A stretch of 39,092 nt of DNA from Cyclobacteriaceae bacterium (lineage in GTDB: Bacteria > Bacteroidota > Bacteroidia > Cytophagales > Cyclobacteriaceae), in the NCBI GenBank assembly GCA_026003355.1, contig BPHC01000003.1, positions 1-39,092 on the forward strand. Direction: 5' to 3'. The position numbers were made by a program, and so were the translations under genes. A model generated the notes under the pieces. It did not search any database, had not been told where the DNA came from, and saw only the letters and a list, made by a program, of their open reading frames with translations. Positions 31,682 to 39,092 of this stretch are shown here, one piece after another. Every line of letters starts with the position of its first letter. Within the stretch, counting starts at the first letter, position 1.

Positions 31682-33456
31682 ATGGAAAAAGAACAGGTAA
31701 GCAGTGGTAACATCATTGACTGGCGCGTTATTAAACGGTTAATGGAATTTGTGCGGCCCTATCGTGGCCACTTTTACATACTGGTGTTCATTACCCTGGC
31801 CGTAGGTGTGCTGTCGCCTCTGCGGCCCTATCTTATCCAGTTTACGCTCGATAACCCGGTGGCACAGGGCGATTATGCCGGCATGGTTCGCATGATTGCC
31901 CTGCTCATCGCCCTGCTGTTGCTGCAAACGGCCATGCAGTACGTGCACACCTACCTGTCGGGATGGATGGGCCAACAGATTATTCGCGATATACGCACCC
32001 GGCTGTATCGCCATCTGGTGTACCTTAAACTCCGTTTTTTTGACAAAACACCCATAGGCAGGCTGGTAACACGCACCATAAGCGATGTGGAAACCCTTGC
32101 CGATGTTTTCAGCGAAGGCCTGGCTGCACTGGTTAGCGACCTGCTGCAGCTTGCCTTTATACTGGCTTTTATGTTTTATCAGGACTGGCGCCTTACGCTT
32201 ATAAGCCTGGCCACCCTGCCGTTGCTGCTCATTGCCACCTATATTTTCAAGGAGAAGATAAAAGTTGCTTTCAATGATGTACGCAATGCAGTGGCCAACC
32301 TCAACACCTTTGTACAGGAGCACATTACCGGCATGAGCATCGTGCAGATTTTTGCCAGCGAAAAGCGCGAGTATGAAAAATTCAAAGCCATAAACGATGA
32401 ACACCGCCAGGCCAACCTGCGATCGGTGCTGTATTATTCAGCATTTACTTTCCCGTAGCCGAAATTATTTCGGCCGCGGGCATTGGCCTGCTGGTGTGGT
32501 ACGGGGCGCGCGGTGCCCTGCATTTCGAAGAAACCGGTATTACAGTGGGAAAGCTCATTGCTTTCATAATGTATATTCAAATGTTCTTCCGTCCCATTCG
32601 CATGATTGCCGATCGGTATAACACCCTGCAAATGGGCGTTGTGAGCACCTCCCGTATCATCAATTTGCTGGACGACCGCACCTATGTTCAGCAGGAAGGT
32701 ACTTACGTGCCCGATGCAGTGCGGGGTAAGGTGGCCTTCAGGAATGTTTGGTTTGCCTATAACGATGAGCAATATGTACTGAAAGATATTTCGTTTGAAA
32801 TAAAACCAGGCGAAACCGTAGCCTTTGTGGGGGCTACCGGTGCCGGCAAGTCAAGCATCATTAACCTGTTAAGTGGCTTCTACGATTTTCAGAAAGGGTG
32901 CATTGAAATTGATGATCGAGACATCAGAGATTTTAACCTTGGCGCCCTGCGCAGAAACATCGGGGTGGTGCTGCAGGATGTGTTCCTCTTTTCCGACACC
33001 ATCTTCAGCAACATTACGCTGGGCAACCCCGATGTTACGGAAGACATGGTTTGGCATGCCATCGACCTGGTGGGAGCGCGGGGTTTTATAGAACGGTTAC
33101 CCGGAGGCCTGCAGTATAACGTGATGGAACGGGGCGCCACCCTTTCGGTAGGTCAACGCCAGCTCATTTCCTTTATCCGGGCCATGGTGTACGATCCCGG
33201 CATTCTGGTGCTGGACGAGGCCACCTCATCGGTGGACCACGAAACAGAAGAAATGATTCAGCAGGCCATTAATAAGATGATGTACGGGCGCACGGCCATC
33301 GTCATTGCACACCGCCTCAGCACCATTCAACGTGCCCACCGAATCATGGTACTGGACCATGGGGAAATCCGCGAAAGCGGCACCCACGAAACCCTGTTGC
33401 AGCAAAATGGCTTGTACGCCCAACTCTACCAAATGCAGTATAAATATGCGGTATAA
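31682..33456 (+). pseudogene. ABC exporter half (ABC_membrane plus ATPase), broken by a frameshift at about 32440
   Basis: One gene in two frames: 31682-32458 gives the first 258 residues (transmembrane helices and coupling segment), and the other frame continues without loss (YFPVAEIISAAGIGLLVWYG) to 33456. The break lies near 32440-32450, where one base is missing or two are extra. The ATPase has Walker A GATGAGKSS, signature LSVGQRQ (LSGGQ altered), Walker B ILVLDEATSSVD with catalytic Glu, and a switch His in IVIAHRLST. The altered signature together with an intact Glu is the pattern of one half of heterodimeric exporters (LmrD/TM288 type); the gene at 34238-36022 has the complementary pattern. 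If the frameshift is real the exporter is dead; it may be a sequencing error. Confidence 0.8.
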
Positions 33457-33490
33457 CCGGCGGGAGACAAACGGGTTTCTTTCAATAGCT

Positions 33491-33498
33491 TATATTTG
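33491..33498 (+). promoter_or_regulatory. Candidate -7 element close to the beta-barrel gene start
   Basis: TATATTTG matches TAnnTTTG but ends only 5 nt before the ATG at 33504, so transcription from it would give an almost leaderless mRNA. Tentative. Confidence 0.3.
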
Positions 33499-33503
33499 CT
33501 GTA

Positions 33504-34226
33504 ATGCGATTGATCCTCAGCCTTGCCATAACCCTTATGCCGGCCATGCTGCTGGCCCAGAAACCCAGGGTTCACCACGGTGGCCGTACGGTTCATCAGC
33601 GCAGCAACCATAACTATAACGTAATTAAAATAAACCGGGCCAAAGCGCGTATTGTATGCCCGGTGTTTGAAGATTCGGGATATCCTTATCAGGGTATTGG
33701 CTTTAAACTGGGCGATCCGTTTGCCTTTACCTACAAGTTTTACGCCAGCAAGCATTTTTCATTTGGCCTGGACTTCGGCCGGTCGGCCAGTGGCCTGTAC
33801 AGCCGTTACTATCGCGAAAAATTCCCGGATTACACCGAGCCGGATACTTTGGGTCCCGGGCAAAGCGTGGAGTATCTTACGCATACGGTTAAAGCAGACT
33901 GGGTGGGCGAAATACGGGCGCTGTATCATATTAAACTGGATAAGATAAGTCCCGGCCTGCAACTGTACATTGGCCCGGGCTGGGAGGTGCGCAGCCTGGC
34001 GCTAACCTATAATTACTTTGTTAATGACGGCCCGCTGGAAAACAAAATCGAAGAAACAGATGCCAAACGGTTTACCTATGGCATACAGGGTACCATTGGC
34101 ATAGAGTACTCGTACTTTCGTTTGCCCATGTCGGCCTTTATGGAGTTGGATGTGTACAACGACCTGTTGAAAGATCCCGGATACAGACGTGTGCAGGGCG
34201 GGGTGGGTATCCGGTACGTTTTTTAG
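33504..34226 (+). CDS. Outer-membrane beta-barrel-like exported protein
   Basis: A 240-residue protein with a clear signal peptide (MRLILSLAITLMPAMLLAQ). The mature part alternates aromatic and polar residues in strands (DPFAFTYKFYASKHFSFGLDF, LQLYIGPGWEVRSLALTY, RRVQGGVGIRYVF) and ends on an aromatic Phe, a hallmark of small Bacteroidota outer-membrane barrels. It lies between the two ABC exporter halves: after the first on the same strand and convergent with the second. It may be an envelope partner of the exporter, but the link is only positional. Family not recognised. Confidence 0.65.
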   Translation: MRLILSLAITLMPAMLLAQKPRVHHGGRTVHQRSNHNYNVIKINRAKARIVCPVFEDSGYPYQGIGFKLGDPFAFTYKFYASKHFSFGLDFGRSASGLYSRYYREKFPDYTEPDTLGPGQSVEYLTHTVKADWVGEIRALYHIKLDKISPGLQLYIGPGWEVRSLALTYNYFVNDGPLENKIEETDAKRFTYGIQGTIGIEYSYFRLPMSAFMELDVYNDLLKDPGYRRVQGGVGIRYVF

Positions 34227-34237
34227 GAGCCTTTTAA

Positions 34238-36022
34238 TTAATCCGGGCTGCTTTCCTTTTCCAGGCTTACCTGTTTCTCATATAGTTCGCGGTAAAATCC
34301 GTCCTTCTGCATCAGCTCTTCGTGTGTGCCTTCTTCCGCCATACGGCCATCAACCAGTACAATAATTTTATTGGCCAGCTTGGCCGATGAAACCCGGTGC
34401 GAAATAATAATGGTGGTACGTCCCTGCATAATGCGCCTCAGGTTGTTCAGTATGTTGTGCTCGGTTTTGGTATCTACGGCCGAGAGGGCATCGTCCAGAA
34501 TAAGGATGCGCGGCTCATGAACAATTGCACGGGCTATGGATACCCGCTGCTTCTGTCCGCCCGACAGGGTAATGCCCCGTTCGCCAATGCGCGTGTCGAA
34601 GCCCTGCGGAAAGCGTTGGATATTATGCAGCACATCGGCATCGCGGGCTGCCTGTTCAATCTGTTCGCGGGTTAACTCATGAGTACCCCCGAAGGCGATG
34701 TTGTTGTAAATGGTATCGCTGAAAAGAAATACATCCTGCGGCACGTAGCCAATCTGGCTGCGCAGGCAGGTTAAATCGTATTGCTGAATGGGAATATCAT
34801 CAATGCGCACTTCTCCTTTCGTAACATCGTACATGCGGGTTACAAGGTTGGCAATAGTGCTTTTGCCCGATCCGGTCGTGCCGATAATGGCCAGCGACTG
34901 CCCCGGCTCAACCGTAAAAGAAATTTTTTTCAGGGCCTCTATGCCCGTGTCGGGATACACAAAACCAACTTTATCGAAAGTTACTTTGCCGGTTATGCTG
35001 CGTACCAGCCCCTTTTCTGTGCGTACTTCGGGAACCGTTTTGAGAAATTCATTTATCCGTTTCTGGCTGGCCTCGGCTCGCTGCACCAGGCTGGAGGTGT
35101 AGCCCAGCGAGGTAACAGGCCAGGTAAGCAGGTTTACGTAAATTATAAATTCGGCTATGTGCCCTATGGTGAGGTTGCCGGCAATTACCTCTGCGCTCCC
35201 GGCATATACAACCAACAGCGTGCTAAGCCCGATAAGTGCGGTGATAAGCGGGAAAAACAGCGCCTGTATGCGCGTAAGCTTAAGCGATTGCTGCCTGTAA
35301 TGCTCGCTGGCCCTTCCAAAGCCGTTTACCGAATCTTCTTCGCGGTGAAAAGCCTTGAGTACCCGTATGCCGCTGAAAGCCTCCTGTACAAATGTAGAAA
35401 GCTGCGACTGGCTGCGCTGAATGCGCTCCGACCGCCTTTCTATGCTGTTATTAACCCAGTAAATGCTCAGCGACAGGAGGGGTAGCGGAATAAGCGCGTA
35501 CAGCGTTAGCTTTGTGCTTATGGCAAACATAACCGGTATAAGAATTACAAACAAGGTGATAAGCTGAAGCCCGTACATAATGGCCGGCCCCAGATACATC
35601 CTTACCCGGCTTACATCTTCCGATATGCGGTTCATTAAATCACCGGTGTTGTTTCTGCGGTAAAACGCGAGCGACAACTGCTGGTAATGGGCAAAAATCT
35701 CGTTCTTCAGGTCGAACTCAATATGGCGCGACATAACAATAAGCGTTTGCCGCACCAGGTAAAGAAAAAAACCACGCAACACCGCCATTACCAGAATAAG
35801 AACCGTTAATAGGGTGAGGCTCCGGTAAAAAGAAGCAGTTGCACCTGCATCGGCAAGTTGCTGCAATTGCCCGATTTTCTCCACCACCAGGTCAATGGCC
35901 TGCCGCACCAGCTGGGCCGGAAAAATCTGAAACAGGTTGGATATAATAACAAAAACCGTTCCCCACAGCAGCAGCCTGCGGTATTTGCGCAGATATTTAT
36001 TTAAGTATTTCAGCTCCTTCAT
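34238..36022 (-). CDS. ABC exporter half (ABC_membrane plus ATPase), intact
   Basis: A 594-residue exporter half. I chose the ATG at 36022 (MKELKYLNKYLRKYRRL); the earlier initiator is a TTG that adds six unlikely residues. A six-helix membrane domain is followed by an ATPase with Walker A GTTGSGKST, an intact signature LSGGQKQR, and Walker B ILILDDALSAVD, in which the catalytic Glu is replaced by Asp; the switch His is in IIISHRVSS. An Asp at this place with a good signature marks the degenerate-site subunit of heterodimeric multidrug or lipid exporters (LmrC/TM287 type). Its partner would be the gene at 31682-33456. The substrate is unknown. The region 36023-36116 upstream has no clear promoter. 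Confidence 0.88.
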   Translation of the reverse strand: MKELKYLNKYLRKYRRLLLWGTVFVIISNLFQIFPAQLVRQAIDLVVEKIGQLQQLADAGATASFYRSLTLLTVLILVMAVLRGFFLYLVRQTLIVMSRHIEFDLKNEIFAHYQQLSLAFYRRNNTGDLMNRISEDVSRVRMYLGPAIMYGLQLITLFVILIPVMFAISTKLTLYALIPLPLLSLSIYWVNNSIERRSERIQRSQSQLSTFVQEAFSGIRVLKAFHREEDSVNGFGRASEHYRQQSLKLTRIQALFFPLITALIGLSTLLVVYAGSAEVIAGNLTIGHIAEFIIYVNLLTWPVTSLGYTSSLVQRAEASQKRINEFLKTVPEVRTEKGLVRSITGKVTFDKVGFVYPDTGIEALKKISFTVEPGQSLAIIGTTGSGKSTIANLVTRMYDVTKGEVRIDDIPIQQYDLTCLRSQIGYVPQDVFLFSDTIYNNIAFGGTHELTREQIEQAARDADVLHNIQRFPQGFDTRIGERGITLSGGQKQRVSIARAIVHEPRILILDDALSAVDTKTEHNILNNLRRIMQGRTTIIISHRVSSAKLANKIIVLVDGRMAEEGTHEELMQKDGFYRELYEKQVSLEKESSPD

Positions 36023-36116
36023 GCAGGAAAATTTGGCCAATGCCTTTTAAAACGAAATAAAAAGCACAAAGTTCTTGCAAACGTTTTAGAAGCATGGAAA
36101 AACTAATGTAAGCCCT

Positions 36117-36124
36117 TACCTTTG
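36117..36124 (+). promoter_or_regulatory. Candidate -7 element of the leucine-dehydrogenase-type gene
   Basis: TACCTTTG matches TAnnTTTG, 30 nt before the chosen ATG at 36155. It also argues against the TTG start at 36122, which would lie inside the promoter. Confidence 0.45.
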
Positions 36125-36154
36125 TGCCGGCTCCGGCCGCAAATTAATGCATTC

Positions 36155-37252
36155 ATGGAAGTAAGCGAATTAAAGAAATCCGAAACCGGACTGTTCGGTG
36201 CGCTGGCGCAGCTGGGGCATGAACAGGTGGTGTTCTGCTATGACGAACCCACAGGTCTGAAAGCCATTATCGGCATCCATAACACTGCGCTGGGCCCGGC
36301 CCTGGGTGGCACCCGCATGTGGAACTACGCAACCGAACAGGAAGCGCTTACCGACGTGCTGCGCCTTTCGCGGGGCATGACCTTCAAGGCAGCCATTACA
36401 GGCCTGAATCTGGGAGGCGGAAAAGCGGTAATTATTGGCGATGCCAAAACCCAGAAAACCGAAGCCTTTCTGCGCAGATTCGGCAAATTCATTAACAGTC
36501 TGGGCGGCAAATACATTACCGCAGAAGATGTAAACATGAAAACGGCCGACATGGAGTACATAGCCATGGAAACGCGATATGTTACCGGCCTGCCCGAAAC
36601 CATGGGCGGTGGCGGTGACCCTTCGCCCGTTACAGCCTACGGCACCTATCTGGGCATTAAGGCCTCGGCAAAAAAAGTATTTGGCAACGACAGCCTGGCC
36701 AACCGAAAAATTGCCGTGCAGGGCGTAGGCCAGGTGGGCATGCACCTGGTCGAGTACCTGGTAAAAGAAAATGCACAGGTGTTTATTACCGATATATCGG
36801 ACGAGAAAGTAAAAGACCTTACCTCCAGGTTCAGGGTAACACCGGTAAACCAGGAAGCTATATACGACCTGGACGTGGATGTCTATGCCCCCTGCGCATT
36901 GGGCGCCACGCTTAACGATATCACCATACCCCGCTTAAAGTGCAGTATAGTGGCCGGAGCTGCCAACAACCAGCTGAAAGACGAAATACGCCACGGATAC
37001 ATGCTGCAGGACCGGGGCATTACCTATGCACCCGATTTTCTGATCAATGCCGGTGGGTTAATAAACGTGTACAACGAATACCTGGGGCATTACAACCGCA
37101 AACGGGTATTTGAACAGGCCGAAAGAATATTCGACACCTGCCTGAACATACTCAACATGGCCTCGCGCGAAAAAATCAGCGCCCAGGAGGCCGCCATTAA
37201 AATGGCCGAATCCAGAATTGAAGAAGTAGGCCGGGTAAGAATACCACGATAA
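36155..37252 (+). CDS. Leu/Val/Phe/Glu dehydrogenase (leucine-dehydrogenase type)
   Basis: A 365-residue NAD-dependent amino-acid dehydrogenase. It oxidatively deaminates branched-chain (or related) amino acids to 2-oxo acids. N-terminal catalytic domain: IHNTALGPALGGTRMW, then K78 (RGMTFKAA) and K90 (GLNLGGGKAVII), matching the substrate and catalytic lysines of leucine dehydrogenase. The C-terminal Rossmann domain has GVGQVGMHLVEYL and VFITDISD, where the Asp suits NAD. The ATG at 36155 gives the usual N-terminus. A strong terminator follows at 37279. The next gene, nusB, starts 98 nt later. Substrate preference (Leu versus Phe/Glu) is not certain. Confidence 0.9.
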   Translation: MEVSELKKSETGLFGALAQLGHEQVVFCYDEPTGLKAIIGIHNTALGPALGGTRMWNYATEQEALTDVLRLSRGMTFKAAITGLNLGGGKAVIIGDAKTQKTEAFLRRFGKFINSLGGKYITAEDVNMKTADMEYIAMETRYVTGLPETMGGGGDPSPVTAYGTYLGIKASAKKVFGNDSLANRKIAVQGVGQVGMHLVEYLVKENAQVFITDISDEKVKDLTSRFRVTPVNQEAIYDLDVDVYAPCALGATLNDITIPRLKCSIVAGAANNQLKDEIRHGYMLQDRGITYAPDFLINAGGLINVYNEYLGHYNRKRVFEQAERIFDTCLNILNMASREKISAQEAAIKMAESRIEEVGRVRIPR

Positions 37253-37278
37253 CGTTTTTCTTAAATTAACTGCATACC

Positions 37279-37309
37279 GAAGCGGGGTTTTTGCTCCGCT
37301 TCTTTTTTT
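37279..37309 (+). terminator. Rho-independent terminator after the dehydrogenase gene
   Basis: The stem GAAGCGG (37279-37285) pairs with CCGCTTC (37296-37302), loop of 10 nt, followed by seven T (37303-37309). It lies 26 nt after the stop at 37252. Confidence 0.8.
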
Positions 37310-37326
37310 ACCTCATCCCAACACCG

Positions 37327-37334
37327 TATTTTTG
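37327..37334 (+). promoter_or_regulatory. Candidate -7 element of nusB
   Basis: TATTTTTG matches TAnnTTTG, 16 nt before the nusB ATG and 17 nt after the T tract of the terminator. Confidence 0.4.
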
Positions 37335-37350
37335 AGTCTTCGTTCAAAAC

Positions 37351-38478
37351 ATGCTCAACAGGCGGAATCTCAGAATAAAGGTTATGCAAAGCCTTTTTGC
37401 CTTTCACCAGGGCCGCGATGCTAACTATATGCTTGCGCTTGACGCCATCAGCCAGAAATTCTCGCCCGACCTCAATGCCATGGTGCAACCCGACCGCCGC
37501 CAGCTGGAAGCAGACAGAAAACAGGCCACAGCCCTGTTTGAGCAGGTATTTGCAGGCCACCAGGCTCCGCAACACGATAATCCGGAAATAGCCCGCGCTG
37601 TAGAAGAAGCGCTGCGGGCTTACCACCAGGCCGTGCAAAAAGACTTTGCCTGGTTTAAAACCAACCTGGTGAGCGAAGTGCAAAGACTGGACGATCTGTA
37701 CCTGTCGGTGCTGGCCCTGGCCCTGGCCCTGGCCGATGCAGCCGCGCTGGACAAAAAAATAGACCACCGCAATTTTACCACTAACCCCTGGATAGGAGCG
37801 CTAAGAAAAACAGAAGCCGTAAACCTTATGTTAAACCGGGCCTGGTCGGGCAGGCAGGCCGACATCCGCCGCTGGGTGCGCGATGTGCTGAAAGCCGATG
37901 CCACCTATATGAACTACCTGGACCGCAGGGAACTTACCGCAGACGATCAGAAAAAAATGATGCTCCATGTATTCAGGAAACTGATATTGGGCAAAACCCT
38001 GATTAGCGAATACTTCGAGTCGGAAATTTTGCGCTGGGCCGAAGACTGCGAAATCATTAAAGGCATGGTGGAAAAAACCATCAAGGCATGGCAACCCGGA
38101 AACGCCGAACCCCTTAAACTCCACGCCCTGTCGTTAAACTGGGACGAAGACCGGGAGTTTATTGAAAAACTGTTCGAAGGCGCTGCCTTCCTGCCCGATC
38201 AATACCGCAGTCGCATTGCAGCCAACACCCGAAACTGGGAGGTAGAACGCCTGCCCCTTACCGACCAGGTAATTCTGGAAATGGCTGTTACCGAAATGGT
38301 AAATTTCTCCTCCATACCCGTAAAAGTTACCATTAACGAATACATTGAACTGGCCAAAAGCTACAGCACACCTAAAAGCCGCCAGTTTATTAACGGCATC
38401 TTAGACGCGCTGGCCCGCCAACTGGCAGAAGCCGGCCATATAAAAAAGAGCGGCCGCGGACTAATAGACAATAAATAG
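37351..38478 (+). CDS. nusB: Transcription antitermination factor NusB, long Bacteroidota form
   Basis: A 375-residue protein, more than twice the length of E. coli NusB. It starts with MLNRRNLRIKVMQSLFAF, an RNA-binding arginine-rich start typical of NusB, and ends with the conserved domain VILEMAVTEMVNFSSIPVKV, then YIELAKSYSTPKSRQFINGIL. The middle about 200 residues are the extension seen in Bacteroidota. NusB binds boxA RNA with NusE (S10) for rRNA antitermination. The codons around 37711-37734 form four CTGGCC hexamers, giving an Ala/Leu run (LALALALA) in the extension. The dehydrogenase, nusB, YtxH and DUF1573 genes all face the same way. Confidence 0.9.
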   Translation: MLNRRNLRIKVMQSLFAFHQGRDANYMLALDAISQKFSPDLNAMVQPDRRQLEADRKQATALFEQVFAGHQAPQHDNPEIARAVEEALRAYHQAVQKDFAWFKTNLVSEVQRLDDLYLSVLALALALADAAALDKKIDHRNFTTNPWIGALRKTEAVNLMLNRAWSGRQADIRRWVRDVLKADATYMNYLDRRELTADDQKKMMLHVFRKLILGKTLISEYFESEILRWAEDCEIIKGMVEKTIKAWQPGNAEPLKLHALSLNWDEDREFIEKLFEGAAFLPDQYRSRIAANTRNWEVERLPLTDQVILEMAVTEMVNFSSIPVKVTINEYIELAKSYSTPKSRQFINGILDALARQLAEAGHIKKSGRGLIDNK

Positions 38479-38501
38479 ACTTAAAAACCCGGCAGATTTG
38501 G

Positions 38502-38509
38502 TATTTTTG
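38502..38509 (+). promoter_or_regulatory. Candidate -7 element of the YtxH gene
   Basis: TATTTTTG matches TAnnTTTG, 35 nt before the ATG at 38545. Confidence 0.4.
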
Positions 38510-38544
38510 TTGCCGCCTTTCACCGGGCCAAAATACCATAAGCT

Positions 38545-38856
38545 ATGGGCAAAAAACGCGGAAACCTGTTACTCGCCTTTCTGGCAGGTGCTGCCACGGG
38601 CGCCATATTAGGCATACTCTATGCCCCCGATAAGGGTGTAAACACCCGCCAGAAACTCTCATTCCAGCTGGAAAAATACCGCAACATGCTGCAGGACTTT
38701 CTTAACGACCTCATGGAGGGCAAAGAAAATCCGCTGGTATCCAGTGCCCGCTCAGAAGGCCAGCGCGTGGTAGACGATGCCCGCGAAAAAGCCGAACGCC
38801 TGCTGGAAGACGTAGATGAACTTTTAGGAAAAATTAAAGGTAGTAAGGAGAAATAA
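38545..38856 (+). CDS. YtxH domain protein
   Basis: A 103-residue protein. The N-terminal membrane segment (GNLLLAFLAGAATGAILGILYAP) carries the glycine-rich GAxxGAxxGxLYAPxxG pattern of YtxH (DUF948-like general stress) proteins. A long charged helix follows (EKYRNMLQDFLNDLMEGKE... RVVDDAREKAERLLEDVDEL), a coiled coil. The role is unknown; family members are small membrane-anchored proteins linked to stress in Gram-positives. It lies between nusB and the DUF1573 lipoprotein, 12 nt before the latter, so the two are probably co-transcribed. Confidence 0.88.
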   Translation: MGKKRGNLLLAFLAGAATGAILGILYAPDKGVNTRQKLSFQLEKYRNMLQDFLNDLMEGKENPLVSSARSEGQRVVDDAREKAERLLEDVDELLGKIKGSKEK

Positions 38857-38868
38857 AACCTGCATTTT

Positions 38869-39092
38869 ATGAAGACCAAGTGGATTACCCTGTTGTTGAT
38901 TCTGGCCTTTGCCGTAGCCTGCAAAGACAAGGAGGCAGAAAAGAAAATAGCTGCACTGGAAGCCCGACTGGCCCAGCTGGAAGGCAATAAAAACAACAAT
39001 GCCCCCAAAACCTTCAATGGCGATGGACAGGACGTTGTTTCTGTAGGGCAGGAACAAAAACCCGAAGGCCCGCTCCCGGCCTTTTCGTTCGA
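38869..39092 (+). CDS. DUF1573 lipoprotein, N-terminal part (runs off the window)
   Basis: ATG at 38869 starts an SPII signal (MKTKWITLLLILAFAVAC, Cys18), then a short coiled coil (KEAEKKIAALEARLAQLEG), a disordered linker and LPAFSF at the window edge, where DUF1573 proteins typically begin their EExxHDFG domain. The frame is open to the end (74 codons). DUF1573 proteins are Bacteroidota envelope lipoproteins of unknown role, often near yajC after nusB. The DUF assignment is inferred from layout and this N-terminus, because the domain itself lies outside the window. Confidence 0.65.
   Translation, partial: MKTKWITLLLILAFAVACKDKEAEKKIAALEARLAQLEGNKNNNAPKTFNGDGQDVVSVGQEQKPEGPLPAFSF

Noticed and set aside
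36122..36154. TTG start for the leucine-dehydrogenase-type gene
   Set aside because: It falls inside the TACCTTTG promoter element and adds 11 residues not found in the family; the ATG at 36155 is preferred.

Overview
The window looks like a Bacteroidota chromosome segment, most likely Cytophagales-like. The evidence is DUF4293, a long NusB, YtxH and DUF1573 neighbours, a type IX secretion (T9SS) sorting domain, many SPII lipoproteins, a CusA-TolC fusion, and TAnnTTTG -7 elements upstream of several genes. It has two halves. Positions 1 to about 24,400 are AT-rich accessory DNA in which every recognisable gene lies on the + strand. From about 24,430 to the end is visibly more GC-rich chromosomal backbone with genes on both strands.

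The left half reads as an integron-like cassette array without an integrase in view. Seven long imperfect palindromes (about 90 to 165 bp between the AAC and GTT cores) plus one half site separate the genes. Each runs from a right-end box finishing in AAC to a left-end box starting with GTT. The key pattern is that complementarity lies between the two ends of the same cassette, not between the two boxes of one palindrome. The ends match over 15 nt (GTT-N6-AA-N4), with the mismatch confined to positions 10-11. Cassettes: (1) 1-8577, zinc/cadmium-type metal efflux (DUF6660 protein, CusA-TolC fusion, CusB-like adaptor, P1B-2 ATPase); (2) 8698-12914, a tight NurA-like nuclease / HerA ATPase / DNA methyltransferase operon, the best candidate for an undescribed defence system; (3) 13032-13851, a secreted zinc-ribbon protein; (4) 13970-17876, a lipoprotein and a chimera of a matrixin-like and a subtilisin-like protease with a separated T9SS tail; (5) 18036-18832, a GNAT acetyltransferase; (6) 18951-20360, a glycine-zipper lipoprotein plus a small membrane protein; (7) 20443-21309, an EVE-like/HNH endonuclease; then truncated or disordered cassettes to about 23,650.

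A second hairpin family (about 126, 8391 and 14011, with a looser member at 17677) lies near the inner ends of cassettes 1 and 4. Between 23,650 and 24,430 lie an internally deleted IS256-family transposase remnant and a broken PIN-like (DUF4935) gene, which mark the boundary with the backbone.

The right half holds truA and a PcaF-type thiolase (minus strand), DUF4293, htpG, a GH32 lipoprotein, a MORN/YwqK-like protein, IS debris, two convergent ABC exporter halves that look like a heterodimer (the first frameshifted) around a small beta-barrel gene, a leucine-dehydrogenase-type enzyme, nusB, a YtxH protein and the start of a DUF1573 lipoprotein. Single-base frameshifts occur in both halves (CusA twice, subtilase, PIN gene, ABC exporter), so some may be sequencing or assembly errors rather than real decay. 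No tRNA, rRNA or CRISPR array was recognised.
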